Of a stretch of 64,000 nucleotides of DNA, positions 1-12,220 are shown one piece after another. This stretch comes from Alteromonas sp. MMG017 (lineage in GTDB: Bacteria; Pseudomonadota; Gammaproteobacteria; Enterobacterales; Alteromonadaceae). Positions within the stretch are counted from its first letter, which is position 1. Every line of letters begins with the position of its first letter. Made by a program: the position numbers and the translations under genes. Below the pieces are notes generated by a model that had not been told where the DNA came from, ran no database searches, and worked only from the letters and a program-made list of their open reading frames with translations. The stretch is from NCBI RefSeq assembly GCF_018100795.1, contig NZ_JAGJDY010000004.1:1-64000 (forward strand), in the 5' to 3' direction.

Positions 1-210
<210 letters not shown>

Positions 211-261
211 CTAAGTTAAAAGTCCGACCCAATACGGGACCGGACCGAACCTTCATTTAGA

Positions 262-2367
262 TTAAATTCTAGATTCAATAATAGCCTGCGCCACATTTTT
301 AGGCGCCTCAGAATAATTGAAGAACTCCATAGAGTATGATGCGCGACCCTGCGTTTGTGAACGCAAGTCAGTAGCATACCCGAACATTTCTGAAAGCGGC
401 ACCTTAGCACGTACTATTTTAATACCTGCTACGCCTTCTTCCATACCTTCGATCATGCCGCGACGACGATTTAGGTCACCAACCACATCACCCATCCAGT
501 CTTCTGGAGTAGTTACTTCAACTTTCATCATGGGTTCAAGCAACACCGGATTTGCTTCTGCGGCGCCTTTTTTGAAACCCATAGAGCCGGCGATCTTAAA
601 CGCCATTTCAGAAGAGTCAACATCATGGTACGAACCGTCGAACAAAGTTACCTTTACATCAAGTACCGGATACCCTGCTACAACACCACTTTGCAACTGC
701 TCCTGAATTCCTTTATCAACCGCTGGTATAAACTCTTTTGGTACCACACCACCGGTGATGTCATTAACAAATTCGTAGCCTGCGCCTTCTTCAGCTTGTG
801 GCTCAATACGAAGCCATACATGACCAAATTGGCCACGGCCGCCAGACTGACGTACGAATTTACCTTCAACTTCTACTTTCTTACGAATGGTCTCACGATA
901 AGCAACCTGAGGTTTACCTACGTTACATTCAACCTTAAATTCGCGTTTCATACGATCAACAATGATATCAAGGTGAAGCTCACCCATACCAGAGATAATC
1001 GTTTGGCCAGACTCTTCATCAGTCTTAACCTTAAATGACGGATCTTCAGCGGCTAGCTTACCTAACGCGAGTCCCATCTTTTCTTGGTCAGCCTGAGAGC
1101 GAGGCTCTACAGCGATAGAAATTACCGGGTCAGGGAATTCCATACGCTCTAGTGTAATGACATTATTCGGATCGCAAAGCGTATCACCTGTGGTCACATC
1201 TTTAAGACCAATGGCTGCGGCGATATCGCCTGCACGAACTTCTTTAATTTCTTCACGGTCTTTGGCGTGCATTTGAACTATACGTCCAAAACGCTCGCGT
1301 TTACCTTTCACCGGGTTGTATACCGTATCACCAGTATTAACAACACCAGAATAACAACGGAAGAAAGTCAGCGTTCCTACGAATGGGTCGGTAGCGATTT
1401 TAAATGCCAGGGCCGAGAATGGCTCGCTGTCGTCTGCATGACGCTCAGCTTCAGTTTCATTTTTATCGTCTAAAACACCCGTAATAGCTTTCACTTCACT
1501 TGGTGACGGTAAGTATTCTACTACCGCGTCTAGTACAGCCTGAACACCTTTGTTTTTGAAGGCGCTGCCACAGGTGGCAAGAACAATTTCGTTGTTCAGT
1601 GTACGGGTACGTAAACCAAGTCGGATTTCAGCTTCAGTTAGCTCTTCGCCTTCTAAATACTTATCCATTAGTTCGTCAGAGGCTTCAGCAGCTGCTTCAA
1701 TCATCTCTGTACGATACTTTTGTGCGCTGTCTAAATATTGCGCTGGAATATCTTCATAGGTAAAAGTCATACCCATGTCTTCGGCATTCCAGTTTATGGC
1801 TTTCATCTTAATAAGATCGATAACGCCATGGAATTCTTCTTCAGCGCCCATGTTCAATTGAATAGGAACACAGTTTGCGCCTAAGCGTTTACGGATTTGA
1901 CCCACAACACGCTCAAAATCGGCGCCAGCTCGGTCCATCTTATTGATGAACACGAGACGTGGCACCTCATATTTGTCAGCCTGTCGCCAGACTGTCTCTG
2001 ATTGAGGTTCAACCCCAGAAGACCCGCAAAAAACCACTACAGCCCCATCCAGAACTCGTAATGAACGTTCTACCTCAATGGTAAAGTCCACGTGTCCTGG
2101 CGTGTCTATAATGTTTATACGATGCTGATCGAACTGCTTTTCCATGCCTGACCAGAAACAAGTCGTTGCAGCAGACGTGATAGTAATACCACGCTCCTGC
2201 TCTTGTTCCATCCAGTCCATGGTTGCAGCACCATCATGCACTTCACCGATTTTATGAGACAACCCTGTATAAAACAGGACTCTCTCTGTGGTCGTGGTTT
2301 TACCCGCGTCCACATGAGCCACAATACCAATATTCCGGTAACGCTCAATCGAGGTCTTACGAGGCAT
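262..2367 (-). CDS. fusA: Elongation factor G
   Basis: EF-G is the cytosolic GTPase that drives translocation and, with ribosome recycling factor, splits post-termination ribosomes. The 701-residue product is close to the family length (about 700). It opens [15 protein letters not shown] and carries the P-loop [13 protein letters not shown], the switch [10 protein letters not shown] and NKMDRAGAD, followed by domain II and the C-terminal domains with the [15 protein letters not shown] segment. It is the third gene of the str operon, 27 bp after rpsG. No frame disruption is seen. Confidence 0.98.
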   Translation of the reverse strand: MPRKTSIERYRNIGIVAHVDAGKTTTTERVLFYTGLSHKIGEVHDGAATMDWMEQEQERGITITSAATTCFWSGMEKQFDQHRINIIDTPGHVDFTIEVERSLRVLDGAVVVFCGSSGVEPQSETVWRQADKYEVPRLVFINKMDRAGADFERVVGQIRKRLGANCVPIQLNMGAEEEFHGVIDLIKMKAINWNAEDMGMTFTYEDIPAQYLDSAQKYRTEMIEAAAEASDELMDKYLEGEELTEAEIRLGLRTRTLNNEIVLATCGSAFKNKGVQAVLDAVVEYLPSPSEVKAITGVLDDKNETEAERHADDSEPFSALAFKIATDPFVGTLTFFRCYSGVVNTGDTVYNPVKGKRERFGRIVQMHAKDREEIKEVRAGDIAAAIGLKDVTTGDTLCDPNNVITLERMEFPDPVISIAVEPRSQADQEKMGLALGKLAAEDPSFKVKTDEESGQTIISGMGELHLDIIVDRMKREFKVECNVGKPQVAYRETIRKKVEVEGKFVRQSGGRGQFGHVWLRIEPQAEEGAGYEFVNDITGGVVPKEFIPAVDKGIQEQLQSGVVAGYPVLDVKVTLFDGSYHDVDSSEMAFKIAGSMGFKKGAAEANPVLLEPMMKVEVTTPEDWMGDVVGDLNRRRGMIEGMEEGVAGIKIVRAKVPLSEMFGYATDLRSQTQGRASYSMEFFNYSEAPKNVAQAIIESRI

Positions 2368-2394
2368 ACATCTCTCTCAGTTATATTACGTTTA

Positions 2395-2865
2395 TTACCA
2401 ACGGTAATGAGCAAACGCTTTGTTTGCTTCGGCCATACGGTGAACGTCTTCACGTTTCTTAACCGCAGAACCTTTGTTTTCTGATGCATCAATCATTTCA
2501 GCAGCTAGGCGTTGAGCCATAGACTTTTCGCCACGTTTACGAGCAGCATCTACCAACCAACGCATACCTAGGGCATTACGACGAACTGGACGAACTTCTA
2601 CTGGTACTTGATAAGTTGAACCACCTACACGACGAGATTTAACCTCTACAGTAGGACGGATGTTATCAAGTGCTTCTTCGAATACATCTAGGTGAGCTTT
2701 GCTGGTTTTTTCAGCAACAATATCGAGCGCACCGTAAACGATTTTTTCAGCGACTGACTTCTTGCCGTCAAGCATTACGACATTCATGAATTTTGCAAGC
2801 AGTTGTGAGCTAAATTTTGGCTCTGGTAGGATTTTACGTTGACCTACGACTCTTCTTCTTGGCAT
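2395..2865 (-). CDS. rpsG: 30S ribosomal protein S7
   Basis: S7 is a primary binder of the 16S rRNA 3' major domain that nucleates assembly of the small-subunit head. The 156-residue product starts [16 protein letters not shown] and has the conserved [13 protein letters not shown] and [15 protein letters not shown] segments. The ATG is preceded by GGAGAATAGAA. In enterobacteria S7 represses the str operon by binding the rpsL-rpsG intercistronic region; the 74-bp gap here is the equivalent place, but I could not identify the structure. Confidence 0.98.
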   Translation of the reverse strand: MPRRRVVGQRKILPEPKFSSQLLAKFMNVVMLDGKKSVAEKIVYGALDIVAEKTSKAHLDVFEEALDNIRPTVEVKSRRVGGSTYQVPVEVRPVRRNALGMRWLVDAARKRGEKSMAQRLAAEMIDASENKGSAVKKREDVHRMAEANKAFAHYRW

Positions 2866-2939
2866 TTCTATTCTCCGTATGAATTCAGGAATTACCCAAA
2901 ACTCTTAAACTTCAGTTTGGCCTTACTAACGGAGAACCG

Positions 2940-3314
2940 TTAAGACTTAGGCTTCTTCGCACCGTACTTAGAACGGGCTTGCTTACGATCGTTTACACCT
3001 GCGCAGTCTAATGTACCGCGAACTGTGTGATAACGAACACCTGGTAAGTCTTTAACACGACCACCACGGATAAGTACTACACTGTGCTCTTGTAGGTTGT
3101 GACCTTCACCACCGATGTATGAAGAAACTTCAAAACCGTTAGTTAGACGTACACGACATACTTTACGTAGTGCAGAGTTTGGTTTCTTAGGCGTAGTAGT
3201 ATATACACGAGTACATACACCGCGTCTTTGAGGACAAGCTTGCAATGCAGCTACGTTGCTTTTTTCAACGGGCTTTTTGCGCGGCTTGCGGACTAACTGG
3301 TTAACTGTTGCCAT
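2940..3314 (-). CDS. rpsL: 30S ribosomal protein S12
   Basis: S12 lies at the decoding centre and affects translational accuracy. The 124-residue product starts [15 protein letters not shown]. The loops where streptomycin resistance arises read [12 protein letters not shown] and [15 protein letters not shown], with both key lysines (K43 and K88 in E. coli numbering) unchanged, so no resistance allele is visible. It is the first gene of the str operon and has its own promoter (3499-3527) and a structured leader of about 178 nt. Confidence 0.98.
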   Translation of the reverse strand: MATVNQLVRKPRKKPVEKSNVAALQACPQRRGVCTRVYTTTPKKPNSALRKVCRVRLTNGFEVSSYIGGEGHNLQEHSVVLIRGGRVKDLPGVRYHTVRGTLDCAGVNDRKQARSKYGAKKPKS

Positions 3315-3343
3315 TAACTAGCTCCTGATTAAAAACTACAAAA

Positions 3344-3364
3344 ACCCAATCACTCTGATTGGGT
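3344..3364 (-). terminator. Terminator-like hairpin in the rpsL leader
   Basis: On the minus strand an 8-bp stem (ACCCAATC/GATTGGGT) with a 5-nt loop is followed by a run of five T. It ends about 30 nt before the rpsL ATG. It has the layout of an intrinsic terminator or attenuator. Because it lies between the rpsL promoter and its gene, it would have to be partial or conditional. Its function is inferred from structure only. Confidence 0.5.
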
Positions 3365-3440
3365 CCATTAAAGCGACTTTTCTAACGTCACTCATTCAAT
3401 GTTAATACTGTGCTTGTCAGCATTAACTGAGCTCTGATAC

Positions 3441-3497
3441 AAAAAACCGCGCCCATTTTCTTCTGCCTTTTAGAGGTCATCCAAAATCGGGTCGCGG
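3441..3497 (-). terminator. Terminator at the end of rpoBC, overlapping the rpsL start site
   Basis: On the minus strand the arm CCGCGACCCGATTTT pairs with AAAATGGGCGCGG (13 bp with two one-base bulges, 23-nt loop) and is followed by TTTTTT. Its 5' arm lies at the predicted rpsL transcription start, so read-through rpoC transcripts contain the whole stem while transcripts started at the rpsL promoter lack the CCGCG part. I read it as the rpoBC terminator that the str promoter escapes. Confidence 0.55.
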
Positions 3498-3498
3498 A

Positions 3499-3527
3499 AT
3501 ATTAATGATCATAGCTCGGCGTGTCAA
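3499..3527 (-). promoter_or_regulatory. Sigma-70 promoter of the str operon
   Basis: The minus strand shows a perfect -35 TTGACA (3522-3527), a 17-bp spacer and -10 TAATAT (3499-3504), followed by the GC-rich discriminator CCGCGACCC. Predicted start is near 3492, giving a leader of about 178 nt before rpsL. A GC-rich discriminator is usual for ribosomal promoters under ppGpp/DksA control; that regulation is inferred. Confidence 0.7.
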
Positions 3528-3587
3528 GCTGTACAAAGGTTAAGCAGCCATTTAACTGCAATCTGTCAGCTTAACATGCCAATTTGT

Positions 3588-3611
3588 TAGGAGTACGTTA
3601 ACGTACTCCTA
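3588..3611. repeat. 24-bp perfect palindrome just downstream of rpoC
   Basis: The half-site TAGGAGTACGTT is followed directly by its exact reverse complement, 11 bp past the rpoC stop. No T-run follows, so it is a weak intrinsic terminator candidate; it could be an mRNA 3'-end stabilising hairpin or a protein-binding site. Confidence 0.6.
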
Positions 3612-3621
3612 CGATCATGCC

Positions 3622-6600
3622 TTATTCGGCTGAGTCGTCACCGGCGTTAAGCGCTTCGGTTAGTGCCTGTTCTGCATCTGCAGCAGAAACTGACATTTCT
3701 TCGATTTCTTCTTTACGTCTTTGTGCACGACGTTCATGGTAAGCGAAACCTGTACCCGCTGGGATCAATCGACCCACGATTACGTTTTCTTTCAGACCGC
3801 GAAGGTCATCTTCTTTACCTTGAACTGCAGCTTCGGTAAGAACACGTGTTGTTTCTTGGAACGATGCAGCTGAGATGAATGACTCAGTAGATAGCGACGC
3901 TTTAGTGATACCAAGCAGTTGTGTTTCATACTGCGCTGGGATCTTACCGTGTTTTTCAACTTCACGGTTGGTCACTTTCACGTTAGACACTTCAACTTGC
4001 TCGCCTTCAAGGAACTGAGTATCACCTGAATGGGTAATAACGCACTTACGCAACATCTGACGAATAACAACTTCGATGTGCTTATCGTTAATTTTTACAC
4101 CCTGTAGACGGTAAACTTCCTGAACTTCGTTCACGATGTAGTTTGCTACAGCAGAGATACCACGTAGACGCAAGATATCATGCGGTGACTCAGGGCCATC
4201 TGCAATAACTTCACCACGTTCTACTTTCTCACCTTCAAACACGTTAAGTTGACGCCATTTTGGAATCATCTCTTCGTATGCATCACCCTCTGGCGGCGTG
4301 ATAACCAAACGTTTCTTACCTTTGGTTTCTTTACCGAAACCAATAGTACCTGAAACTTCAGCAAGGATAGCTGGCTCTTTAGGCTTACGTGCTTCAAACA
4401 AGTCGGCTACGCGAGGTAGACCACCCGTGATATCACGTGTCTTCGAGCTTTCTTGAGGTATACGTGCTAACACGTCACCTTCGTTAGCAACCTTACCTTC
4501 TTTCGCTTCGATAGTGGTAAAGCTTGGTAGGCGAATCTCTTGAAGACCGAACTCATCACTTTCTAGGATAAGTTTAGGTTCTTTAGAGTTACTCTTCGCA
4601 AGATCTTTAACTACGATACGCGTAAGACCAGTTAGTTCGTCTTGTTGCATCTCAGTGTTAGAGTCGTCGATGTCGGCGAAGCTAATCTTAGCTGCACGTT
4701 CAGTAACGATTGGGTGACTATGCGGATCCCAGTTAGCAACAACGTCGCCAGCTGCAATAGTTGCACCGTCATCCACGCTAAGTACAGCACCGTAAGGTAC
4801 TTTATAACGCTCTTTCTCACGACCTTGTTCATCGATAACAGTAAGTTCTGTTGAACGAGAAACAATAACCACTTTGCCGTCTGAGTTACGTACTGATTTT
4901 TCATTGTGTAGCTTAAGGCTACCCGCAGTTTTAACCTGAACGCTGTTCTCAGCAGAAGCTCGTGATGCCGCACCACCGATGTGGAACGTACGCATGGTAA
5001 GCTGTGTACCTGGTTCACCGATTGACTGTGCGGCAATAACACCCACAGACTCACCGCTTCCAACCATATGTCCGCGAGCAAGGTCACGACCATAACAGTT
5101 TGCACACACACCAAAATCGTTATCACAAGTGATAACCGAGCGTACTTGAATTTGGTCAACAGAGTTTGCTTCAAGCATGTCTACTAGCGCTTCGTCTAGT
5201 AACACATTACGCTCAACCAATACTTCTGTCGTACCTGGTTTAACTACATCTTCTGCAACTACACGGCCTAGTACACGCTCACGAAGTGGTTCTACTACGT
5301 CACCACCTTCAATTAGCGGTGTCATCGTAACACCACCGAAGGTGCCACAGTCGTCGTTAGTAATTACCAAATCTTGTGCAACATCTACTAGACGACGAGT
5401 TAGGTAACCCGAGTTCGCAGTCTTAAGTGCTGTATCGGCTAGACCTTTACGCGCACCGTGAGTAGAGATGAAGTACTGAAGTACGTTAAGACCTTCACGG
5501 AAGTTAGCCGTAATTGGCGTTTCGATGATTGAGCCATCTGGCTTAGCCATCAGACCACGCATACCAGCTAGCTGACGAATCTGTGCGGCACTACCACGAG
5601 CACCAGAGTCGGCCATCATATAAACAGAGTTAAATGAGGTTTGCTCTTCTTCTTCGCCATCGCGGTTAATTACGATGTCAGTCTTAAGGTTATCCATCAT
5701 GGCCTTGGCAACTTTTTCGTTGGCATTTGACCAGATATCGATAACTTTGTTGTAGCGCTCACCGGCTGTTACAAGACCATTTTGGAACTGTTCCTGGATC
5801 TCGATAACTTCCGCTTCTGCAGCGTCGATAATATCTTTCTTCGCAGCTGGAATTACCATGTCATCGATACCAACAGATGCACCCGCAATCATTGCGTAGT
5901 GGAAACCGGTATACATGATTTGGTCAGCAGCGATTACTGTGTCTTTAAGACCCAGTGTACGGTAACAAGCATTTAGCAAACGTGAAATCTGCTTTTTGCC
6001 CATTGCCTGGTTGATAATTTCAAACGGCAAACCTTTAGGTAGCATCAGTGAGAAAATCGCACGACCAACAGTAGTATCTGTTAGTGTTACTTTCTCAGTC
6101 TTCACGCCATCTTCGTCAATGTCGTATTCAGAGATACGTACTTTAACGCGTGAGTGAAGTTCTGCGTTACCTGTGCGGTATGCTTTTTCTGCTTCATTCG
6201 GGCTGGTAAATACCATTGCCTCGCCTAAGCCGTTCACTTTGTCACGGGTTAGGTAATAAAGACCCAATACAACGTCCTGTGAAGGAACGATGATAGGCTC
6301 ACCATTTGCAGGAGACAGAATGTTGTTGGTCGACATCATCAACGCACGTGCTTCAAGCTGAGCTTCAATAGTCAGCGGCACGTGTACAGCCATTTGGTCA
6401 CCATCGAAATCGGCGTTGTAGGCCGCACATACTAGTGGGTGAAGCTGAATCGCTTTACCTTCGATAAGGGTTGGTTCAAATGCCTGGATACCCAAACGGT
6501 GAAGTGTTGGTGCACGGTTAAGCATAACAGGGTGTTCACGGATAACGTCGTCTAGTACGTCCCATACCTCTGGTGCTTCACGTTCAACCAGCTTCTTCGC

Positions 6601-7788
6601 TGCTTTGATAGTTGTTGCTAAACCACGACCTTCAAGTTTTCCGTAGATAAACGGCTTGAATAACTCAAGTGCCATTTTCTTAGGAAGACCACATTGATGA
6701 AGACGTAATGTAGGACCAACAGTAATTACAGAACGACCAGAGTAGTCAACACGCTTACCAAGTAAGTTCTGACGGAAACGACCTTGCTTACCTTTAATCA
6801 TATCGGCAAGTGATTTAAGAGGACGTTTGTTAGAACCTGTGATAGCGCGGCCACGACGACCGTTATCTAGAAGTGCATCTACCGCTTCCTGAAGCATACG
6901 CTTTTCGTTACGTACGATAATGTCAGGCGCCGCAAGGTCTAGAAGACGCTTAAGACGGTTGTTACGGTTGATAACACGACGGTATAAATCGTTCAGGTCA
7001 GATGTTGCAAATCGACCACCGTCCAGTGGTACCAACGGACGAAGATCCGGCGGAAGTACTGGAAGTACAGTCAAGATCATCCACTCTGGCTTGTTGCCAG
7101 ACTGTTGGAATGATTCAAGCAACTTAAGACGCTTAGTGATTTTCTTACGCTTAGTTTCAGAGTTGATTGAAGGCAACTCTTCACGCATAGAAGCTACGTC
7201 AGCATCTACATCTAACACTTTTAAAAGGTCAAATACGGCTTCAGCACCCATTTTTGCGTCAAACTCGTCACCGTGCTCTTCAAGTGCATCCAAGTAATCT
7301 TCTTCGTTAAGAAGTTGGCTGCGCTCAAGGGTAGTCATACCCGGCTCGGTTACTACGTAAGATTCAAAATATAGTACACGTTCAATATCACGAAGTGTCA
7401 TATCAAGCATTAAGCCGATACGAGACGGAAGTGATTTAAGGAACCAGATGTGTGCAACTGGGCTTGCCAGTTCAATGTGACCCATACGCTCACGACGTAC
7501 TTTAGTTAGGGTTACTTCAACACCACATTTTTCACATATAACACCACGGTGCTTCAGACGCTTATACTTACCACAAAGACATTCGTAGTCTTTAACTGGT
7601 CCGAAAATACGCGCACAAAACAGGCCGTCACGTTCTGGTTTGAACGTACGGTAGTTAATTGTTTCTGGCTTCTTAACTTCACCAAAAGACCATGAACGAA
7701 TCATGTCAGGTGAAGCAAGACCGATTCGAATATTATCGAATTCTTCGGTCTTGTTTTGTTGCTTTAGAAACTTTAATAAGTCTTTCAC
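3622..7788 (-). CDS. rpoC: RNA polymerase beta' subunit
   Basis: This is the beta' subunit of the core RNA polymerase, carrying the catalytic magnesium site. The product has 1388 residues, slightly under the E. coli length. The N-terminal zinc ribbon cysteines are C70, C72, C85 and C88. The catalytic loop [12 protein letters not shown] lies near residue 460 and the second zinc-site region near [16 protein letters not shown]. The start [10 protein letters not shown] matches the family. It follows rpoB by 81 bp, a gap containing a GC-rich hairpin. Confidence 0.98.
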   Translation of the reverse strand: MKDLLKFLKQQNKTEEFDNIRIGLASPDMIRSWSFGEVKKPETINYRTFKPERDGLFCARIFGPVKDYECLCGKYKRLKHRGVICEKCGVEVTLTKVRRERMGHIELASPVAHIWFLKSLPSRIGLMLDMTLRDIERVLYFESYVVTEPGMTTLERSQLLNEEDYLDALEEHGDEFDAKMGAEAVFDLLKVLDVDADVASMREELPSINSETKRKKITKRLKLLESFQQSGNKPEWMILTVLPVLPPDLRPLVPLDGGRFATSDLNDLYRRVINRNNRLKRLLDLAAPDIIVRNEKRMLQEAVDALLDNGRRGRAITGSNKRPLKSLADMIKGKQGRFRQNLLGKRVDYSGRSVITVGPTLRLHQCGLPKKMALELFKPFIYGKLEGRGLATTIKAAKKLVEREAPEVWDVLDDVIREHPVMLNRAPTLHRLGIQAFEPTLIEGKAIQLHPLVCAAYNADFDGDQMAVHVPLTIEAQLEARALMMSTNNILSPANGEPIIVPSQDVVLGLYYLTRDKVNGLGEAMVFTSPNEAEKAYRTGNAELHSRVKVRISEYDIDEDGVKTEKVTLTDTTVGRAIFSLMLPKGLPFEIINQAMGKKQISRLLNACYRTLGLKDTVIAADQIMYTGFHYAMIAGASVGIDDMVIPAAKKDIIDAAEAEVIEIQEQFQNGLVTAGERYNKVIDIWSNANEKVAKAMMDNLKTDIVINRDGEEEEQTSFNSVYMMADSGARGSAAQIRQLAGMRGLMAKPDGSIIETPITANFREGLNVLQYFISTHGARKGLADTALKTANSGYLTRRLVDVAQDLVITNDDCGTFGGVTMTPLIEGGDVVEPLRERVLGRVVAEDVVKPGTTEVLVERNVLLDEALVDMLEANSVDQIQVRSVITCDNDFGVCANCYGRDLARGHMVGSGESVGVIAAQSIGEPGTQLTMRTFHIGGAASRASAENSVQVKTAGSLKLHNEKSVRNSDGKVVIVSRSTELTVIDEQGREKERYKVPYGAVLSVDDGATIAAGDVVANWDPHSHPIVTERAAKISFADIDDSNTEMQQDELTGLTRIVVKDLAKSNSKEPKLILESDEFGLQEIRLPSFTTIEAKEGKVANEGDVLARIPQESSKTRDITGGLPRVADLFEARKPKEPAILAEVSGTIGFGKETKGKKRLVITPPEGDAYEEMIPKWRQLNVFEGEKVERGEVIADGPESPHDILRLRGISAVANYIVNEVQEVYRLQGVKINDKHIEVVIRQMLRKCVITHSGDTQFLEGEQVEVSNVKVTNREVEKHGKIPAQYETQLLGITKASLSTESFISAASFQETTRVLTEAAVQGKEDDLRGLKENVIVGRLIPAGTGFAYHERRAQRRKEEIEEMSVSAADAEQALTEALNAGDDSAE

Positions 7789-7819
7789 ATTACTCTCCCA
7801 GCGGAGTCAGTCTCTAGAA

Positions 7820-7837
7820 CCCGGCGCAAGCGCCGGG
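7820..7837 (-). repeat. GC-rich hairpin between rpoB and rpoC
   Basis: CCCGGCGC and GCGCCGGG form an 8-bp stem closed by AA (effectively a CAAG tetraloop) in the 81-bp rpoB-rpoC gap, about 30 nt before the rpoC start. No T-run follows, so termination is unlikely. An mRNA-processing or stability role, or a small extragenic palindrome, is possible. Confidence 0.55.
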
Positions 7838-7869
7838 CCATCTCTTGTCATAACGTGGCGATTGCCGTG

Positions 7870-10800
7870 TTACTTCTCTTCCAACTCGATGTTAATACCC
7901 AACGAGCGGATTTCTTTAAGTAATACGTTGAATGATTCTGGCATGCCAGGTTCCATTCTGTGGTCACCATCGACGATGTTCTTGTACATCTTAGTACGGC
8001 CGTTAACATCATCCGACTTAACAGTAAGCATTTCCTGAAGGGTATATGCTGCACCGTAAGCTTCAAGGGCCCACACTTCCATCTCTCCGAAGCGCTGACC
8101 ACCGAACTGAGCTTTACCACCCAGCGGCTGTTGTGTAACAAGGCTGTACGAACCAGTTGAACGAGCGTGCATTTTGTCGTCAACCAAGTGGTTCAGTTTC
8201 AGCATGTACATGTAACCAACCGTAACCGGACGCTCAAACTCGCGACCAGTACGACCGTCGAACAACGAAATCTGACCGCTTTCAGGAATGTCAGCTAACT
8301 TCAACATTTCCTTAATTTCAGATTCACGTGCACCGTCGAATACAGGTGTTGCAATTGGAACACCCTTACGTAGGTTGTTTGCAAGACGTGTAATTTCGTG
8401 GTCGGTGAAGTTATCGATGTCCACTTCTTGGTGATTTTCGCCAAGCTCATAAATTTCTTTTAAGAAGTTACGAAGCTTCTGCATCTCTTCATGCTCTTTC
8501 AGCATGCGGTCGATTTTCACACCAAGACCGTGAGCAGCCATACCCATATGCGTTTCTAGGATCTGACCGATGTTCATCCGCGATGGTACACCTAGTGGGT
8601 TCAATACGATGTCTACCGGCGTACCGTTAGCATCATATGGCATATCTTCCACAGGCTGAATCGTTGAAATTACACCTTTGTTACCGTGACGACCGGCCAT
8701 CTTATCACCAGGCTGGATATGACGTTTAACAGCTAGGTAAACCTTAACAATTTTAAGGACACCAGGTGCTAGGTCATCGCCTTGTGTGATCTTGCGACGC
8801 TTAGTTTCAAACTTCTTATCGAAGTCTTCTTTGATTTCTGCGTGCTGATCAGCAATTTGGTCGATCTCAAGCTGTACGTCTTCGTCGTTTAATGCAATTT
8901 CAAACCACTTCTCACGCGGTAGGCTGTCAAGCTTAGCTTGATCAACACCAGAGCGTAGTAATGCGTTTTGTGCACGAGCAAAGATACCGTCAGCAAGAAT
9001 TTCAAATTCGTCAGTAAGGTCTTTCTTAACCTGACGAAGTTGCATGTCTTCAATTTCAAGCGCACGTTTGTCTTTCTCTACGCCGTCACGGGTAAAGACT
9101 TGAACGTCGATAACCGTACCGTGAACAGAGTTAGGCACACGTAGTGACGTATCTTTAACGTCAGACGCTTTCTCACCGAAGATTGCTCTTAATAGTTTTT
9201 CTTCTGGCGTAAGCTGAGTTTCACCTTTAGGTGTTACTTTACCTACCAGAATGTCGCCGCCTTTCACTTCTGCACCAATGTAAACAACACCTGATTCATC
9301 AAGTTTGCTTAGTGCAGATTCGCCAACATTCGGAATATCAGAAGATATTTCTTCTGGCCCAAGCTTAGTATCACGAGCAATACAGCTTAGTTCTTGAATG
9401 TGGATAGTGGTGAAACGGTCTTCCTGAGCCACACGCTCAGAGATAAGGATTGAATCCTCGAAGTTATAACCGTTCCAAGGCATGAACGCGATACGCATGT
9501 TCTGACCAAGAGCAAGGTCGCCCAAGTCAGTAGATGGACCGTCAGCCAATACATCGCCAGCAACAATCGGGTCGCCTACGCTACAAGTAGGACGCTGATT
9601 GATACAGGTGTTCTGGTTAGAACGAGTGTATTTAGTCAGGTTGTAGATGTCGATACCTGCTTCACCAGGAAGCATTTCATCTTCTTCTACTTTAATAACG
9701 ATACGGCTAGCGTCAACATAGTCAACTCTACCACCACGCTTAGCAACTACAGTAACACCTGAGTCAACAGCAATGGTTCTTTCCATACCGGTACCAACAA
9801 GCGGCTTATCAGCACGTAATGTAGGTACAGCCTGACGTTGCATGTTCGCACCCATCAATGCGCGGTTAGCATCATCGTGTTCTAGGAACGGAATGATACT
9901 CGCAGCGATTGAAACGATTTGCTGTGGAGAAACGTCCATGTACTTGATGTCTTCTTTCGGCATCAAGGTGGTTTCACCACGGTGACGACATGGAATAAGG
10001 TCGTCTACTAGCTCACCGTTTGCGGTTAAAACAATGTTTGCCTGTGCAATTGCGAATTGACCTTCTTCAATTGCAGACAAGTAATCGATTTCTTCACTTA
10101 CCACACCATCAACAATGCGACGGAACGGCGTTTCAAGGAAACCAAAGTCATTGGTGCGTGCGAAACTCGCCAATGAGTTGATCAAACCGATGTTTGGACC
10201 TTCAGGAGTCTCGATAGGACACAGACGACCGTAGTGCGTAGGGTGTACGTCACGTACTTCGAAGCCTGCACGCTCACGCGTAAGACCACCCGGGCCTAAT
10301 GCAGAAATACGACGCTTATGCGTTACTTCTGATAACGGGTTGTTTTGGTCCATGAACTGAGAAAGCTGTGATGAACCGAAGAACTCTTTAACCGCAGCCG
10401 AGATAGGCTTAGCGTTAATTAGGTCTTGCGGCATAATGCTATCAAGGTCGCCTAAGCTTAGACGCTCTTTAACAGCACGCTCAACACGTACTAAACCAAC
10501 ACGGAATTGGTTTTCAGCCATTTCACCCACAGAACGGATACGGCGGTTACCCAAGTGGTCGATATCGTCCACTTCGTCTTTACCGTCACGAATCTCGATA
10601 AGTTGCTTCATTACAGAAACAATATCGTCTTTATCTAGGGTGCCTGAACCAATCAATTCTTCACGGCCTAAACGGCGGTTGAACTTCATACGACCTACAG
10701 AAGATAGATCATAACGCTCATCAGAGAAGAAAAGGTTTTGGAATAAGGTTTCTGCTGCGTCTTTTGTTGGTGGCTCACCAGGACGCATCATGCGGTAAAT

Positions 10801-11898
10801 TTCAACAAGCGCTTCTAGGCGGTTTGTTGAAGAGTCGATACGCAATGTGTCAGAAATGTATGAACCGTGGTCCAATTCATTAATGTACAGTGTTTCGAAC
10901 TCTTTAATACCAGCTTGGCTAAGTGCCGCTAAGTTCTCAAGCGTTAACTCTTCGTTAGCGCTAACGATAACTTCGCCAGTATCTTCATTTACGTACGTTG
11001 CCGCGAATACGCGACCGATTAGATAATCTGCTGGAACTTCAAGTTCAGTTAAACCCGCTTTTTCAAGCGCACGGGTGTGACGTGCAGATACACGACGACC
11101 GGTTTCAACAACAACATTACCTTCACCATCAATGATATCAAATGCCGCTGTTTCGCCACGAAGACGATCTGGCACCACTTCCATCATTAACTTGTCTTTA
11201 TCGATACGTACACTGACTTTCTCGAAGAACGTATCCAAGATTTCTTCTGATGTCATTTCAAGCGCGCGTAAGATGATTGTTGCTGGCAACTTACGACGAC
11301 GGTCAATACGAACAAACAGGTTATCTTTTGGATCGAACTCGAAATCAAGCCAAGAACCACGGTAAGGAATTACACGTGCATTATAAAGCACTTTTCCTGA
11401 CGAGTGAGTTTTGCCTTTATCGTGATCGAAGAACACACCAGGTGAACGGTGTAGTTGTGACACGATAACACGCTCTGTACCATTGATAACGAACGTACCG
11501 TTCTGAGTCATCAATGGGATTTCGCCCATGTACACTTCTTGTTCTTTAATGTCTTTTACGGTACCTGGCGCAGCGTCTTTATCAAACAATACTAACCGTA
11601 GTTTTACTCTTAATGGAGCAGAGAATGTGACGCCACGAATTTGACATTCTTTAACGTCGAATACTGGCTCTCCCAAACGGTAGCTAACATATTGAAGCTC
11701 CGAGTTACCTGAGTAGCTTTTTATCGGAAAAACGGAACGAAATGCTGCTTCCAAGCCGTATTGAGCATCGGCGTCGATCTCAATAAACTTTTTGAAAGAA
11801 TCAAGCTGAATTGAAAGAAGGTATGGAATTTCCAATACCTGTGGGCGTTTGCCAAAATCCTTACGGATACGTTTCTTTTCGCTATAAGAGTAAACCAT
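7870..11898 (-). CDS. rpoB: RNA polymerase beta subunit
   Basis: This is the beta subunit of core RNA polymerase. I chose the ATG at 11896-11898, giving 1342 residues starting [20 protein letters not shown], the same length as the E. coli protein. It has the Shine-Dalgarno GAGGAACCC just upstream. An upstream in-frame start would add 16 unconserved residues. The rifampicin-binding region reads [19 protein letters not shown] with no known resistance substitution. It is transcribed after rplL through a hairpin at 12158-12188. Confidence 0.98.
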   Translation of the reverse strand: MVYSYSEKKRIRKDFGKRPQVLEIPYLLSIQLDSFKKFIEIDADAQYGLEAAFRSVFPIKSYSGNSELQYVSYRLGEPVFDVKECQIRGVTFSAPLRVKLRLVLFDKDAAPGTVKDIKEQEVYMGEIPLMTQNGTFVINGTERVIVSQLHRSPGVFFDHDKGKTHSSGKVLYNARVIPYRGSWLDFEFDPKDNLFVRIDRRRKLPATIILRALEMTSEEILDTFFEKVSVRIDKDKLMMEVVPDRLRGETAAFDIIDGEGNVVVETGRRVSARHTRALEKAGLTELEVPADYLIGRVFAATYVNEDTGEVIVSANEELTLENLAALSQAGIKEFETLYINELDHGSYISDTLRIDSSTNRLEALVEIYRMMRPGEPPTKDAAETLFQNLFFSDERYDLSSVGRMKFNRRLGREELIGSGTLDKDDIVSVMKQLIEIRDGKDEVDDIDHLGNRRIRSVGEMAENQFRVGLVRVERAVKERLSLGDLDSIMPQDLINAKPISAAVKEFFGSSQLSQFMDQNNPLSEVTHKRRISALGPGGLTRERAGFEVRDVHPTHYGRLCPIETPEGPNIGLINSLASFARTNDFGFLETPFRRIVDGVVSEEIDYLSAIEEGQFAIAQANIVLTANGELVDDLIPCRHRGETTLMPKEDIKYMDVSPQQIVSIAASIIPFLEHDDANRALMGANMQRQAVPTLRADKPLVGTGMERTIAVDSGVTVVAKRGGRVDYVDASRIVIKVEEDEMLPGEAGIDIYNLTKYTRSNQNTCINQRPTCSVGDPIVAGDVLADGPSTDLGDLALGQNMRIAFMPWNGYNFEDSILISERVAQEDRFTTIHIQELSCIARDTKLGPEEISSDIPNVGESALSKLDESGVVYIGAEVKGGDILVGKVTPKGETQLTPEEKLLRAIFGEKASDVKDTSLRVPNSVHGTVIDVQVFTRDGVEKDKRALEIEDMQLRQVKKDLTDEFEILADGIFARAQNALLRSGVDQAKLDSLPREKWFEIALNDEDVQLEIDQIADQHAEIKEDFDKKFETKRRKITQGDDLAPGVLKIVKVYLAVKRHIQPGDKMAGRHGNKGVISTIQPVEDMPYDANGTPVDIVLNPLGVPSRMNIGQILETHMGMAAHGLGVKIDRMLKEHEEMQKLRNFLKEIYELGENHQEVDIDNFTDHEITRLANNLRKGVPIATPVFDGARESEIKEMLKLADIPESGQISLFDGRTGREFERPVTVGYMYMLKLNHLVDDKMHARSTGSYSLVTQQPLGGKAQFGGQRFGEMEVWALEAYGAAYTLQEMLTVKSDDVNGRTKMYKNIVDGDHRMEPGMPESFNVLLKEIRSLGINIELEEK

Positions 11899-12220
11899 GG
11901 GTTCCTCAGCCTGCTGATTTATGACCCAACCTGCTGCATTATGCATCGCGACGAGTGCTTCAAGCTATGAGCTTCGTGTTGAATTGCGCATAAGCAACAA
12001 ACTTCCACAACCCTTTTTCGGGGCAATATCACAGCATACAACAAAATTTAACCAATTATTAGTTAACTTGTTGGTTTTATGCTTTTATGTGAAATTTCCG
12101 AGGTGCGCATTTAGTAGTGTAGTCAAGGGTTAGAATCTACACACTGTACAGCGCAAAAAGGCTGGTGGTTTAAAAAACCACCAGCCTTGCCGTCTCAGGC
12201 AAATAATCTAAACAAATAGA
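11899..12220 (-). other. rplL-rpoB intergenic region
   Basis: These 322 bp hold no gene. The only clear element is the hairpin at 12158-12188. In E. coli the equivalent gap contains a partial terminator and an RNase III processing site, which sets the ratio of L12 to beta; the same role is likely here. Confidence 0.7.
12158..12188 (-). terminator. Intrinsic terminator/attenuator between rplL and rpoB
   Basis: On the minus strand a perfect 14-bp stem (AAGGCTGGTGGTTT and its complement) with a 3-nt loop is followed by a T-run, starting about 30 nt after the rplL stop. It should end most transcripts after rplL and let a fraction continue into rpoBC. The structure is seen; the partial read-through is inferred from the E. 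coli operon. Confidence 0.8.

Noticed and set aside
678..869. Short ORFs inside fusA, rpoB, rpoC and other large genes
   Set aside because: All lie in other frames of well-conserved genes, without their own signals.
11899..11946. Sixteen-codon N-terminal extension of rpoB
   Set aside because: The ATG at 11898 has the conserved GAGGAACCC box and gives the family length, so the extension was dropped.
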